The notes under the pieces: generated by a model
What the model was told of the DNA's origin: nothing
What the model saw: only the letters and a program-made list of their open reading frames with translations
Databases searched by the model: none
Shown: in pieces, positions 7,938 to 16,013 of the stretch
How positions within the stretch are numbered: position 1 is the stretch's first letter
Layout of the letters: each line of letters opens with the position of its first letter
Made by a program: the position numbers and the translations under genes
Assembly (NCBI GenBank): GCA_022793375.1
Contig: JAAWCS010000070.1
Coordinates: forward strand, 1-60,291
Direction: 5' to 3'
DNA: 60,291 bases
Source: Lachnospiraceae bacterium
GTDB lineage: Bacteria > Bacillota > Clostridia > Lachnospirales > Lachnospiraceae

Positions 7938-9011
7938 ATGAAGAAAAAAGGATTAAAAATCGTCTCCGGGATTACCGGGGCAGCCTGCCTGCTGGGCGGC
8001 TGTGTGTCCGCGCCGGCGGTGGCGATGCCGGTAGTCGAAGCAGAACCCACCGTCGACGTGACGCCCGCGCCGGAGACGCCGGCGGAGAGTGACCTCGGCG
8101 TGGAGGTAAAAGAACGTGAGCAGGAGACGTATACGAAGGTAGCGAACGTGCAGGGCGCGTTTGCATTCAGCCAGGATGTGCTGACCCCTCCGGACGAGAT
8201 CTTCAATCTGTTCGGCACAGCTGCCACCTATGCCTGCGCAAAGCCCGGCTTTGCCTTTGACGAAGTAGACCGTCAGGAGTATTACATCAATGTGAGCGGC
8301 AACATCAAAAAGACCTGCACGATCGGCATCAAGGAACTGGAGAAGTTAGAGAGTGTCGAGCGCAATATGGTATGTACCTGCGCGATGAGCGTGACGGCGG
8401 CCCAGGCCAGCGTTCGCGGCGTCCGCGTCGCGGATGTCATCAGCATGGCGGATCTGGAGGACGGCGTAAATACCATCACGATGAAGGATGCGAGCGGTTA
8501 TGGCATCCCGATGCCGTTATCGTATGTGCTGGAGAAGGATGCTCTGCTGGTATATGAGATCGGCGATGTGCCGCTGACCACCAGCCAGGGCGCGCCGATG
8601 CAGGTGTGGATGCCGGATACGGTTGCCAAGTATTTTACCCGTCAGGTGACGGAGATTGAGCTGACAGCCGAGGACGAGGTTCCCCAGGTAGCGGGGCCGG
8701 ACGATATCTATCGGGCCAAGGTAAGCGTTGTAAACCGCTTTGAGGACAGCTTTGCCGTGGGCGATTTGATTGCGTTTGAGGGCTATGCCGACGACTGCGG
8801 TACGGCGATTGCGGCCGTGGAGTTTTCGCTGGACGGCGGAGAAACCTGGACCACGTATGAGACGACGGACGCGAACGGCGAACAGTGGGTATACTGGCAC
8901 TTTGAATACGTAGCCGAGACGGCCGGCAGCTATAAGCTTGACGTGCGTGCGGTTACGGCGGAGGGGACGGTTTCGCCCCTGGCCTCCAGTGTGGTATTCA
9001 CGGTTGAATAA
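7938..9011 (+). CDS. Extracellular lipoprotein with molybdopterin-oxidoreductase-type domain
   Basis: A 357-aa protein starting at ATG 7938 behind AAGGAGGA (7923-7930). It has a lipoprotein signal (LLGGC, Cys22), a Pro/Glu/Thr-rich linker, a sulfite-oxidase-fold region with a candidate ligand Cys146 in NMVCTCAMS, and a C-terminal Ig-like dimerisation domain (EFSLDGGETWTTYETT, WVYWHFEYVAETAGSY). It parallels the C-terminal two thirds of the preceding protein and shares an NV-G-F-F-QD motif with it, but lacks the CxxCH haems. The two probably form a paralogous hetero-complex, or a catalytic and a structural subunit. Whether both bind cofactor is uncertain; part of the canonical pterin-binding segment is hard to see here. 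Confidence 0.8.
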   Translation: MKKKGLKIVSGITGAACLLGGCVSAPAVAMPVVEAEPTVDVTPAPETPAESDLGVEVKEREQETYTKVANVQGAFAFSQDVLTPPDEIFNLFGTAATYACAKPGFAFDEVDRQEYYINVSGNIKKTCTIGIKELEKLESVERNMVCTCAMSVTAAQASVRGVRVADVISMADLEDGVNTITMKDASGYGIPMPLSYVLEKDALLVYEIGDVPLTTSQGAPMQVWMPDTVAKYFTRQVTEIELTAEDEVPQVAGPDDIYRAKVSVVNRFEDSFAVGDLIAFEGYADDCGTAIAAVEFSLDGGETWTTYETTDANGEQWVYWHFEYVAETAGSYKLDVRAVTAEGTVSPLASSVVFTVE

Positions 9012-9038
9012 AGACAAATCCGATATTCGGTAAAAGAG

Positions 9039-9067
9039 CGGCGGCTTTGATTTTTTCAAAGCCGCCG
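9039..9067 (+). terminator. Bidirectional hairpin between convergent genes
   Basis: A 12-bp stem (CGGCGGCTTTGA at 9039-9050 with TCAAAGCCGCCG at 9056-9067) lies between the stop of the molybdo-lipoprotein gene and the stop of the opposite-strand gene at 9129. The T tract is weak on the + side and short on the other. Confidence 0.65.
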
Positions 9068-9128
9068 TTTGCTGTGAAGCGGTGTCCGGCGGGCGCGGTC
9101 TGACGCCGGCTGAGACAGCTCCAGGGCC

Positions 9129-10847
9129 CTATGGTTCATAGGGATAAAATCCCAGAGACGTCTCGCCAAGAAACGTACCGTCCCCGGCAGTGTGTGTCTG
9201 GAACAGCCGGAAGCCGCCGGGATAGCAGCGCAGGGAAATGCCGGGCCCTTCGCCATACGATACGCTCAGAGGTTCGGACACGGTGTTTTTTTGCAGGTCA
9301 TAGACCCGATAAACAAAGACATCGGCCGCGGCATCTTCGTCACAGGAGATCAGAAAGCGTCCGTCCGGTGAAATACGGGTGTAGTACCGTTTGTTTTCGC
9401 AGTCAAGCGAGACAACCGTATCCGAACAATCGGCGCTGTCAAGGACGACGGCGTAGCGCGGTTCGCGGGCCGGGATTTCAAAGTCGGCCAGGAAACGGTT
9501 GCCTGCGGCCGTGATCTCAGGACTGCCGTTTTGCAGGTACAGCACCTCGCCTGTTTCCGGTGAGAAAAGGCCGTAACCCTGGGTGGCGGAATTACCGGGC
9601 AGTACGGCAGCTTCCGATTCATAATAAGCGGCCCGGAACATCAGGGTGTGCCCGTCATTGGCCGGGACAGCCATATAGAAGTGGAAACGTGCCAGTTCTT
9701 CATATGCCAGATAATCGTGATACAATAAAGACCAACGGGCGCCGGCGGCATCGTAGAACCAACTTTCCCTAACGTTTATTCCCTGATCCTCTACAAAGAT
9801 ATTGCAGCAAAAATATTGCAGGTTGGAGGAAAAGCAGCCGTCAGCATCGTAGGGGACGGAAAGGAGAACCTCCCCGGAAAAAGAGTGTTCGGCGGCCGGA
9901 TAGCGGGTCGGAATGTCGGCCATATCAAAGGCATACAGCAGCCGGAAATCGTAGTCGTAAACCTCAAACCCCCTACCGGAGGGGAGGGCAAAGCCATAAG
10001 CGGTGCAGTATGGGCGGGCTGGAGAGCCGTCGATCTTCTGGCAGGCAAACTCTTTTTCCGCAAGAAGTGTACCCGTATAATCATAGGCCTGCATTACAAA
10101 GCCGTTCGCTTCCGCGCTTTCATGCCCGGTCAGGATACGGTCCTTCGTAATGTAAAGGATTTTATCCGGCAGAGAGAGGGCGTTGAGAGCTTCCCGTTGT
10201 TTTAAAGTCCAGCCGGCAGAGGGCAGAGCGTCCTCCGGGTCCGGAGGATTGGCGATGCTGCCGGGGGCCGCAGGCTGTGAGAGATCTCGGTCATAAGGAG
10301 ACGGCGCAGGAGGATTTTCGGAGAATTGCTCCAGCAGTTCCCGGCTGAGGGAAATCTCAAACAGGGCATGGATTTTTTGGTACGTCTCATCCAGGCTGAG
10401 ACGTCCGCTGGCTTCGTCAAAGGAAAAGGCCTCCGCCCGGCAGAAGTTCCCCTCGTTGACGCTGAGGTAAAACCCTTCCTGACCATAGAGGGACAGACCC
10501 TTGCAGGAGACCAGCTGGTAATAGACGCCGTCCTGCAAAAGACGCACTGCGCCGGTTGTCTGGTTGAGCGGGTTGTCCTCCACGGCAAAATTCGGCGCGA
10601 GGAAGGTCATAAAAAGATCGGGAACCTCAATACCGTCGGTTTCCGGAGACAGCGGCGGCATCGGCGCACCGTCGTTTCTTGAGAGGGCGACGACCGCGTA
10701 GGCGCTGTCGGCCGCAACGGTGACTTGCGGCAGATACGTCTGCAGAGAACTGCCAAAGGCAATGCCCAGGAGCGTAATGTCAAATTCCCCGCTTGTCTGC
10801 GTTTGCCGGAGGGGCAGAGCGTCCTCATCTTCAAAGGCCTGCCCCAT
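9129..10847 (-). CDS. Putative sigma-factor partner: membrane-anchored protein with propeller-like extracellular part
   Basis: The frame from ATG 10847 gives 572 aa. The same frame continues upstream without a stop and encodes NPGFFVRFRQRLTHL plus a strong transmembrane segment (LVPVPVLILIFIVTFSLTAY), back into the end of the sigma gene at about 11006-11012. No ATG, GTG or TTG exists in that extension. The true product is therefore likely longer at the N-terminus, starting at a non-standard codon or after a frameshift. The exposed part holds repeated beta-strand segments (for example SPDGRFLISCDEDA, SPETGEVLYLQNGS) reminiscent of a beta-propeller. Sitting directly behind an ECF sigma gene, it is a candidate anti-sigma factor or sensor. 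No named family recognised. Confidence 0.6.
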   Translation of the reverse strand: MGQAFEDEDALPLRQTQTSGEFDITLLGIAFGSSLQTYLPQVTVAADSAYAVVALSRNDGAPMPPLSPETDGIEVPDLFMTFLAPNFAVEDNPLNQTTGAVRLLQDGVYYQLVSCKGLSLYGQEGFYLSVNEGNFCRAEAFSFDEASGRLSLDETYQKIHALFEISLSRELLEQFSENPPAPSPYDRDLSQPAAPGSIANPPDPEDALPSAGWTLKQREALNALSLPDKILYITKDRILTGHESAEANGFVMQAYDYTGTLLAEKEFACQKIDGSPARPYCTAYGFALPSGRGFEVYDYDFRLLYAFDMADIPTRYPAAEHSFSGEVLLSVPYDADGCFSSNLQYFCCNIFVEDQGINVRESWFYDAAGARWSLLYHDYLAYEELARFHFYMAVPANDGHTLMFRAAYYESEAAVLPGNSATQGYGLFSPETGEVLYLQNGSPEITAAGNRFLADFEIPAREPRYAVVLDSADCSDTVVSLDCENKRYYTRISPDGRFLISCDEDAAADVFVYRVYDLQKNTVSEPLSVSYGEGPGISLRCYPGGFRLFQTHTAGDGTFLGETSLGFYPYEP

Positions 10848-10942
10848 GGCGTCGAAGGAGATTTCCCGCGCGGCTTCGGAAGCGGTCAGGAAACGAATGA
10901 CCGCATAGGCAGTCAGAGAAAAGGTTACGATGAAAATGAGGA

Positions 10943-11488
10943 TCAGTACCGGTACGGGGACCAGATGCGTAAGGCGCTGCCGGAACCGGACAAAGAAGCC
11001 GGGATTAGAAATGCAGGCCGGCTTTTGACCGTGCCGGTCGGAAGATGCAGCAGTTGGGCGATTTCTTTTAAGGGAAGCTCCTGCTCATAGTGCAGATACA
11101 GCAAAAGGCGCCATTTTTTGTCCATATTGAGAATGGTCCGGCGCAGCAGTTCGGTCTGCTCCTTCTGCAGCAGACATTCGTCCGGCTGGGGCGAGGACAG
11201 ATCGGGGATTTGCACTGCTTCGTATTCGGAAAAGCATTGCTGCGGCAGCCGCTTTTGGCGGCGGGCCTGTTTGCGGCAGTTATTCTTCCAAATCCCGATG
11301 GCCAGGGAAAACAGAAAGCCGCGCGGGCTGTCGTCGGGGCGAAGCCGCTCCCGGCGCTCCCAGGCTTTGAGACATGTCTCCTGGTAGAGATCCTCCGCTT
11401 CCGGGCGCACCCCGGTTAAGTAGAAGCAAAAACCGTACAGAGAAGGGCCATGCTGTGTAAGCAGCCGGCTGAATTGGGAAGGGGTCAC
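10943..11488 (-). CDS. ECF-type RNA polymerase sigma factor
   Basis: About 181 aa with region 2 (GPSLYGFCFYLTGVRPEAED, then LYQETCLKAWERRE) and region 4 (ELPLKEIAQLLHLPTGTVKS). GTG 11488 is the likely start because GGAGGG lies just upstream; a longer frame begins inside a repeat array and would add a repeat-encoded leader. After TGTVKSR the expected basic helix is absent, and the frame instead runs on as PAFLIPASLSGSGSALRIWS. Removing one C near 11016 would end the protein as KSRLHF. A frameshift, or an unusual coupled junction with the downstream membrane protein, is possible. Confidence 0.75.
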   Translation of the reverse strand: MTPSQFSRLLTQHGPSLYGFCFYLTGVRPEAEDLYQETCLKAWERRERLRPDDSPRGFLFSLAIGIWKNNCRKQARRQKRLPQQCFSEYEAVQIPDLSSPQPDECLLQKEQTELLRRTILNMDKKWRLLLYLHYEQELPLKEIAQLLHLPTGTVKSRPAFLIPASLSGSGSALRIWSPYRY

Positions 11489-11510
11489 GGATAAGGGCCC
11501 TCCTTTCCTT

Positions 11511-11692
11511 GATATTGCCCGTGTTCTCAGGGCATAGTGGTTACACCCTTGTGGTGTTTCCTTGATATTGCCCATGTTCTCAGGGCATAATGGTTACACC
11601 CTTGCGGTGTTTCCTTAGTATTGCCCGTGTTCTCAGGGCATAGTGGTTACACCCTTGCGGTGTTTCCTTGATATTGCCCGTGTTCTCAGGGC
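11511..11692 (-). repeat. Tandem array of the 53-bp two-hairpin repeat (about 3.4 copies)
   Basis: Units begin at 11511, 11564, 11617 and 11670 (exact 53-bp period; the last is partial). Each carries TGCCCGTGTTCTCAGGGCA (a 5-bp stem with 9-nt loop) and ACACCCTTGCGGTGT (a second small hairpin). Orientation is opposite to the copies at 6.1, 37.2 and 48.4 kb. Units differ by only a few bases. The array lies in the leader of the sigma-factor gene. Confidence 0.9.
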
Positions 11693-11763
11693 GATAGGCC
11701 TATACTTTATATTGTCGCGAAGGAGCGAGAGGTTCATATTTTTTAGACCAGAGAGGAATATTT

Positions 11764-11844
11764 ATGGCAAAAAGTGAAAAGGGCCGCGGCACTAACGTTT
11801 CGGTATCTAAAAAATTGCCATTCATTCGAAAGATCATCTTGTAA
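11764..11844 (+). CDS. Candidate 26-aa peptide ORF
   Basis: ATG 11764 follows GAGAGGA at suitable spacing and encodes a basic peptide (MAKSEKGRGTNVSVSKKLPF, then IRKIIL). It lies alone in the gap after the repeat array. A competing frame on the other strand over the same bases has an AGGAGG site but poor spacing. No homologue is recognised; it may be non-coding. Confidence 0.25.
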   Translation: MAKSEKGRGTNVSVSKKLPFIRKIIL

Positions 11845-12034
11845 ATTTCCTCCTGTTCCCTTCTGAATCCAGCGTAAAATCGCTGTCTTTAGGATTCCCT
11901 CCATCAGTTAAATAATCGTCTCCCTTTTCGGAATTGTTTACCGATTCGAAATAAGCCGGTAAATATGTATTGCGGACAGCCGGTAAATTTTTTATAATAA
12001 ACCTATAAATGTGGATTTTAGGGGAGCGCTGCAG

Positions 12035-12547
12035 ATGCATATTGAAACACAAAGATTGTTGATCCGGGACTATACAATGGACGATATGAAAGACTTGCAG
12101 GATATTCTGGGCGATCAGGAAGTAATGAAGAAGTGTGAGCCTGCATATAACCCTGAAAAGACAGCCGATTTCCTGCGCGAGTTCTGTATCGGGAAAAAAG
12201 GAGCCGTCGCCGCAGTTCACAAGGGCAGCGGCAGAATGATCGGATATATTCTGTTTCATGAGTGTCACGAGGGCGTATACGAGATCGGCTGGTTTTTCAA
12301 TAAAAATTTCTGGCGGCAGGGGTATGCGTATGAGGCATCCAAAGCGGTGATCGATTATGCCTTCAAGGAGCTGGACGCACACAAGATATTCGCCGAATCC
12401 ATTGATGGCATAAAATCAGTTGGTCTGATGCAAAAACTCGGTATGCGTCTGGAAGGAATACAGAAAAGTCATACAAGAGACAATGACGGGAATTGGACAG
12501 ACCTCTGGCTGTATGGCCTTTTCAAAGACTGGTGGAACGCGGTATAA
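12035..12547 (+). CDS. GNAT family N-acetyltransferase (RimJ/RimL-like)
   Basis: A 170-aa acetyltransferase that would transfer acetyl from acetyl-CoA to an amine. It opens with the RimJ/RimL-type HIETQRLLIRDYTMDDMKDL and contains the acetyl-CoA motif around YEIGWFFNKNFWRQGYAYEA, where R-Q-G-Y-A replaces the usual R/Q-x-x-G-x-G. It ends with VGLMQKLGMRLEG. ATG 12035 behind GGGGAG is chosen over an upstream in-frame GTG at 12011. The gene stands alone with its own upstream AT-rich region. Substrate unknown; it may act on a ribosomal protein, an antibiotic or a small amine. Confidence 0.85.
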   Translation: MHIETQRLLIRDYTMDDMKDLQDILGDQEVMKKCEPAYNPEKTADFLREFCIGKKGAVAAVHKGSGRMIGYILFHECHEGVYEIGWFFNKNFWRQGYAYEASKAVIDYAFKELDAHKIFAESIDGIKSVGLMQKLGMRLEGIQKSHTRDNDGNWTDLWLYGLFKDWWNAV

Positions 12548-12671
12548 AAGGTAACGGAAAAGTCTGTTTCGCGTGGAGTCTGTGGAGGTAGGACGGGAAG
12601 CGGATGAGCCGGAGCTGAGCAACTACGATTTCTTGGAAATGGTCATGTTTCTATGGAAAGGAGAATCGGGT

Positions 12672-12863
12672 ATGATACATGTAATCAGATGGGAGCTGCA
12701 TGCGTTCAGTCAGGGATTGGTAGACCAGTATGCGGCCTTTGCAGGTATGCTGACAAGCACACGGCCAGCTCATTTGTTTCAGAGCACACCGGGCGCCGTA
12801 CTAAAGACGAGCCATGCCGTCGAAGCCGGCGAAAGGGGACAGGAGACGGGAAATGAGTTATAG
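12672..12863 (+). CDS. Candidate 63-aa small ORF overlapping the next gene start
   Basis: ATG 12672 follows AAGGAG (12657-12662), and the frame runs to TAG at 12861-12863, overlapping the next gene's ATG (12853) by 11 bp. The peptide starts MIHVIRWELHAFSQGLVDQY and shows no recognised domain. The overlap would allow translational coupling to the ribosome-associated GTPase gene, like the leader peptides before some ribosomal-protection genes. Coding is uncertain. The rest of the 306-bp gap shows nothing else. Confidence 0.3.
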   Translation: MIHVIRWELHAFSQGLVDQYAAFAGMLTSTRPAHLFQSTPGAVLKTSHAVEAGERGQETGNEL

Positions 12864-15636
12864 GCAGAGCGAAATGCCGTGTCCGCGGCTGGCGGTCGGC
12901 CTGTTGGCCCATGTGGATGCCGGCAAAACCACGCTGGCCGAAGCGCTTTTGTACCAGAGCGGCCGCCTGCGGCGTCTGGGGAGGGTGGATCACAGGGATG
13001 CTTTTCTGGATACGTATGAATTGGAGCGGGCGCGGGGGATTACAATTTTTTCCAAACAGGCGAGGTTTTCGTTGGGCGACCGGGAGATAACGCTTCTGGA
13101 CACGCCGGGCCATGTCGATTTTACGGCGGAGATGGAGCGAACGCTGCAGGTTTTGGATTACGCGGTTTTGGTAATCAGCGGGGCCGACGGCGTGCAGGGG
13201 CATGTGGAAACGCTGTGGCGGCTGTTGAAACGCTATGAGATCCCGGTATTCCTGTTTATAAATAAGATGGATCAGGAGGGAACGGATGCGGAAGGTCTGC
13301 TGGCGGAACTGAGACGGAGACTGGATTCGCGGTGCGTGATTTTTGGCAGCGCCGGCGGACAAGAGAGCCGCGCGGATTTTTCTGCCCGGCTTGAGGAAGA
13401 GCTGGCGATGTGCGACGATATTTTGCTGGAAAAATATCTGGACGGGGAGCAGATTACCGAAGCGGATGCCCGCGGCTTGATCGCCGGACGAAGAGCGTTT
13501 CCCTGCTATTTTGGTTCGGCGCTCAGGCTGGACGGCGTGGAGGCCCTGCTGGACGGCTTGTCCCGCTATACGGTTTGTCCGGCGTATCCCGGGGAGTTTG
13601 GCGCGCGGGTCTATAAAATATCGCGCGACAGCCAGGGCACGCGGCTTACGCATATGAAGATTACCGGCGGCAGTCTGCGGGTCAAAACGCTTTTGCGAAA
13701 CGGCTGTCCGCAGACAGCGGATTTTTGGGAGGAAAAGGCCGATCAGATTCGCATGTATGAGGGCGCGGGATTTCAGGCAGTGGAGGAGGCGCCGGCCGGC
13801 AGTGTCTGTGCGGTGACCGGGCCGACACGGACGCGAAGCGGCCAGGGGCTGGGATACGAGCAGGAGACGGTATTGCCGTTGCTGGAGCCGGTGTTTACCT
13901 ATCGGATTGAGCTGCCGGAGGACTGCGACGTACACGGAATGCTCCAAAAACTGAGACAATTGGAGGAAGAAGAACCGCAGCTGCATATTGTCTGGCGGGA
14001 GGGACCGGGGGAGATTCACGCGCAGGTCATGGGGGATGTGCAGATCGAAGTTCTGCGAAGCCTGATCGCAGAACGCTTTGGCGTGGAGGTTACGTTTGGC
14101 TGCGGGCAGATTGTATATAAGGAAACAATCGCCGGGGCCGTGGAGGGAATCGGCCATTTTGAACCGCTGCGCCATTATGCGGAGGTGCATCTTTTGCTGG
14201 AGCCGGGAGAGCCGGGGAGCGGCCTGCAATTTGATACGGCCTGCAGCGAGGATGTCCTGGATCGAAACTGGCAGCGGCTGATTTTGACGCATCTGGAAGA
14301 GCGAACCCATCCGGGCGTGCTGACCGGTTCGGAGATTACGGATATGCGGATTACGTTAATCGGCGGGCGGGCGCATAAAAAGCATACGGAGGGCGGCGAT
14401 TTTCGGCAGGCAACCTACCGGGCGGTGCGCCAGGGGCTTAAAAAAGCGCAGAGCGTTCTGCTGGAGCCGGTATATGATTTTCGTCTGGAACTTCCCGCAG
14501 AAAATCTCGGGCGGGCAATGGCCGATCTTCAGCGGATGGGCGGCCGCTTTGGGCCGCCGGAAAACGAAGGAGACAGAAGCGTGCTGGCCGGCCGTGTCCC
14601 GGCGTCCGCGCTTGCGGATTACGGCCGCCAGGTAACGGCCTATACCGGCGGCCGCGGGCAGCTTTCCTGTACGCTTGGGGGATACGAACCTTGTTCCGAT
14701 GCCGAAAAGGTGATTGCGGCCATCGGCTACGAGGCGGAGGCCGATACGGACAATCCGACCGGCTCGGTGTTCTGCTCCCATGGAGCCGGGATGATCGTAC
14801 CATGGGACCAGGTGGATCAATACGCGCACGTAGACTGCGGCCTGCGGTTTTTGGAAAAGGACGGGGCAGGCGCAGAGGAAAAAGCCGAACGCCGGCCGGA
14901 GGAGCCTGTCTCTGCGGGCGCCGGTCTGGCCTGGAAAGAGGACGAAGAGCTGAGAGCGATCTTTGAACGCACATACGGCCCGGTAAAGCGCCGGGATGCG
15001 TTGGAGACGGGCAGGAGACAGCCGGCAGAGGCAGAGGTGGCCGGCGGCCGCCTTCCCGGAAAAAACAGCGCCGGTTCCGCAGCGGCCCAAGAGGAATATC
15101 TGCTGGTGGACGGCTACAACATTATTTTTGCCTGGGAGGAATTAAAGACGTTGGCAAAGGCCAGCCTGGAAGCGGCCCGCGGCCGCCTGCAGGACATTCT
15201 CTGCAATTATCAGGGATACCGCAAGATGACGCTGATTTTGGTGTTTGACGCCTACAAAGTAGAGGGCGGCACAGGCGAAGTGCTAAAGTACCACAATATC
15301 CATGTAGTATACACGAAGGAAGCGGAGACGGCCGACCAGTATATAGAAAAGACCGTGCACCGCATCGGCCGCCGCCATCAAGTGACGGTGGCAACCTCCG
15401 ATGCCCTGGAGCAGGTGATTATTCTCGGAGAGGGCGCGAGACGGATTTCGGCGCGGGAATTTTGGGAGGAGGTCTGCTTGACGGAGCAGGAGATCCGGAA
15501 AGAACATTTAGAGCGGCCCTCCGGCGGCCGCACCTATCTCTTTGACCAGATGGACGAAGGGCTGGCCGGGCAGATGGAAAGGATACGGCTGGGAAAAGAG
15601 CCTGAGCCGGAACAAAGGAAGTTAAAAAGTCTTTGA
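12853..15636 (+). CDS. TetM/EF-G-like translation GTPase fused to a C-terminal NYN (YacP/Rae1-type) ribonuclease domain
   Basis: A 927-aa fusion. The N-terminal half is a translational GTPase of the tetracycline ribosomal-protection/EF-G class: HVDAGKTT (20-27), ARGITIF switch I, DTPGHVDF and NKMD. It is followed by domain-II-like, III-, IV- and V-type regions, for example YKETIAGAVEGIGHFEPLRH and AENLGRAMADLQRMGGRF. After a low-complexity linker (about 680-745) comes a NYN/YacP domain (LLVDGYNIIFAWEEL, LILVFDAYKVEGG, VVYTKEAETADQYIE, VATSDALEQ) with the acidic metal-site residues in place. In B. subtilis, Rae1/YacP cuts mRNA in the ribosomal A site, the same site TetM-like factors occupy. 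The fusion therefore suggests a GTPase that delivers a nuclease to stalled or drug-bound ribosomes. ATG 12853 has a purine-rich GGAGACGGGAA before it. Confidence 0.85.
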   Translation: MSYRQSEMPCPRLAVGLLAHVDAGKTTLAEALLYQSGRLRRLGRVDHRDAFLDTYELERARGITIFSKQARFSLGDREITLLDTPGHVDFTAEMERTLQVLDYAVLVISGADGVQGHVETLWRLLKRYEIPVFLFINKMDQEGTDAEGLLAELRRRLDSRCVIFGSAGGQESRADFSARLEEELAMCDDILLEKYLDGEQITEADARGLIAGRRAFPCYFGSALRLDGVEALLDGLSRYTVCPAYPGEFGARVYKISRDSQGTRLTHMKITGGSLRVKTLLRNGCPQTADFWEEKADQIRMYEGAGFQAVEEAPAGSVCAVTGPTRTRSGQGLGYEQETVLPLLEPVFTYRIELPEDCDVHGMLQKLRQLEEEEPQLHIVWREGPGEIHAQVMGDVQIEVLRSLIAERFGVEVTFGCGQIVYKETIAGAVEGIGHFEPLRHYAEVHLLLEPGEPGSGLQFDTACSEDVLDRNWQRLILTHLEERTHPGVLTGSEITDMRITLIGGRAHKKHTEGGDFRQATYRAVRQGLKKAQSVLLEPVYDFRLELPAENLGRAMADLQRMGGRFGPPENEGDRSVLAGRVPASALADYGRQVTAYTGGRGQLSCTLGGYEPCSDAEKVIAAIGYEAEADTDNPTGSVFCSHGAGMIVPWDQVDQYAHVDCGLRFLEKDGAGAEEKAERRPEEPVSAGAGLAWKEDEELRAIFERTYGPVKRRDALETGRRQPAEAEVAGGRLPGKNSAGSAAAQEEYLLVDGYNIIFAWEELKTLAKASLEAARGRLQDILCNYQGYRKMTLILVFDAYKVEGGTGEVLKYHNIHVVYTKEAETADQYIEKTVHRIGRRHQVTVATSDALEQVIILGEGARRISAREFWEEVCLTEQEIRKEHLERPSGGRTYLFDQMDEGLAGQMERIRLGKEPEPEQRKLKSL

Positions 15637-15653
15637 TTGCATTACAATAAAAA

Positions 15654-15754
15654 GGGAGCTGCTGCAAAACAAAGATTCTGCACAATCTATGGCATTCATG
15701 CGCAAACCGGCACCGCCATAGGTTGTGCTTTATCGGAGTTTTGCAACAGCTCCC
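15654..15754 (+). repeat. Long-hairpin dispersed repeat (copy 1)
   Basis: GGGAGCTGCTGCAAAAC (15654-15670) pairs with GTTTTGCAACAGCTCCC (15738-15754). Inside it, GCACAATCTATGGC pairs with GCCATAGGTTGTGC, so the whole 101 bp can fold into one rod. It has no coding capacity. A second copy is at 57597-57698. It resembles a small MITE or REP-type element and may act as a terminator for the GTPase gene. Confidence 0.8.
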
Positions 15755-15771
15755 TTGCCCGTTTTAAGGAC

Positions 15772-15930
15772 TCATGTTTCTGCTTTTTCTTTTGTATCCG
15801 GCTGAGGCTTATACTGCTCCTCCCCGGTTTCAATGTAGAGGAGAAAGTCATTGATCTTTTTTTCGCTCCATCCGGCGGCTCTCAGACCCAGAACCAATCG
15901 GGCATTTTCCTGCATGTTCATCTGTTCCAT
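15772..15930 (-). CDS. Small conserved-looking protein, 52 aa
   Basis: A 52-aa protein (MEQMNMQENARLVLGLRAAG, then WSEKKINDFLLYIETGEEQY and a charged tail). The start at 15930 is supported by AAAGGAG at good spacing and a clear promoter at 15985-16013; the longer upstream open frame looks non-coding. The helical, charged character suggests a small regulatory or adaptor protein, but no family is recognised. It is divergent from the LysR gene, with about 330 bp between them. Confidence 0.65.
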   Translation of the reverse strand: MEQMNMQENARLVLGLRAAGWSEKKINDFLLYIETGEEQYKPQPDTKEKAET

Positions 15931-15984
15931 GTGTCTCCTTTCTCCCTTTCGGAATATTGTCCGTGCTGCCGTATGGACAATTAT

Positions 15985-16013
15985 ATGATACAATTCTTCC
16001 AAAGAGTTGTCAA
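15985..16013 (-). promoter_or_regulatory. Sigma-A-type promoter of the 52-aa protein gene
   Basis: Read on the minus strand, TTGACA (16013-16008) is followed after 17 bp by TATCAT (15990-15985). This is a near-consensus promoter 55 bp before the start codon at 15930. From 16014 to 16262 I see no gene, only the leader of the LysR gene. Confidence 0.7.

Noticed and set aside
11489..11575. N-terminal extension of the sigma factor to 11575
   Set aside because: The extension is encoded by the repeat array, and GTG 11488 has a proper GGAGGG site and matches the family start.
11511..11692. Regular 53-bp repeats as a possible CRISPR array
   Set aside because: The units are directly contiguous with no variable spacers, contain two hairpins each, and recur as single copies elsewhere; no cas genes are present.
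12706..14310. Long open frame on the minus strand (534 codons)
   Set aside because: It is antisense to the GTPase-nuclease gene, has no ribosome site or recognisable domain, and arises from GC-rich codon bias.
12853..14900. Tetracycline resistance gene
   Set aside because: The GTPase resembles ribosomal-protection proteins but carries a C-terminal nuclease domain and shows no mobile context; resistance cannot be claimed from sequence.
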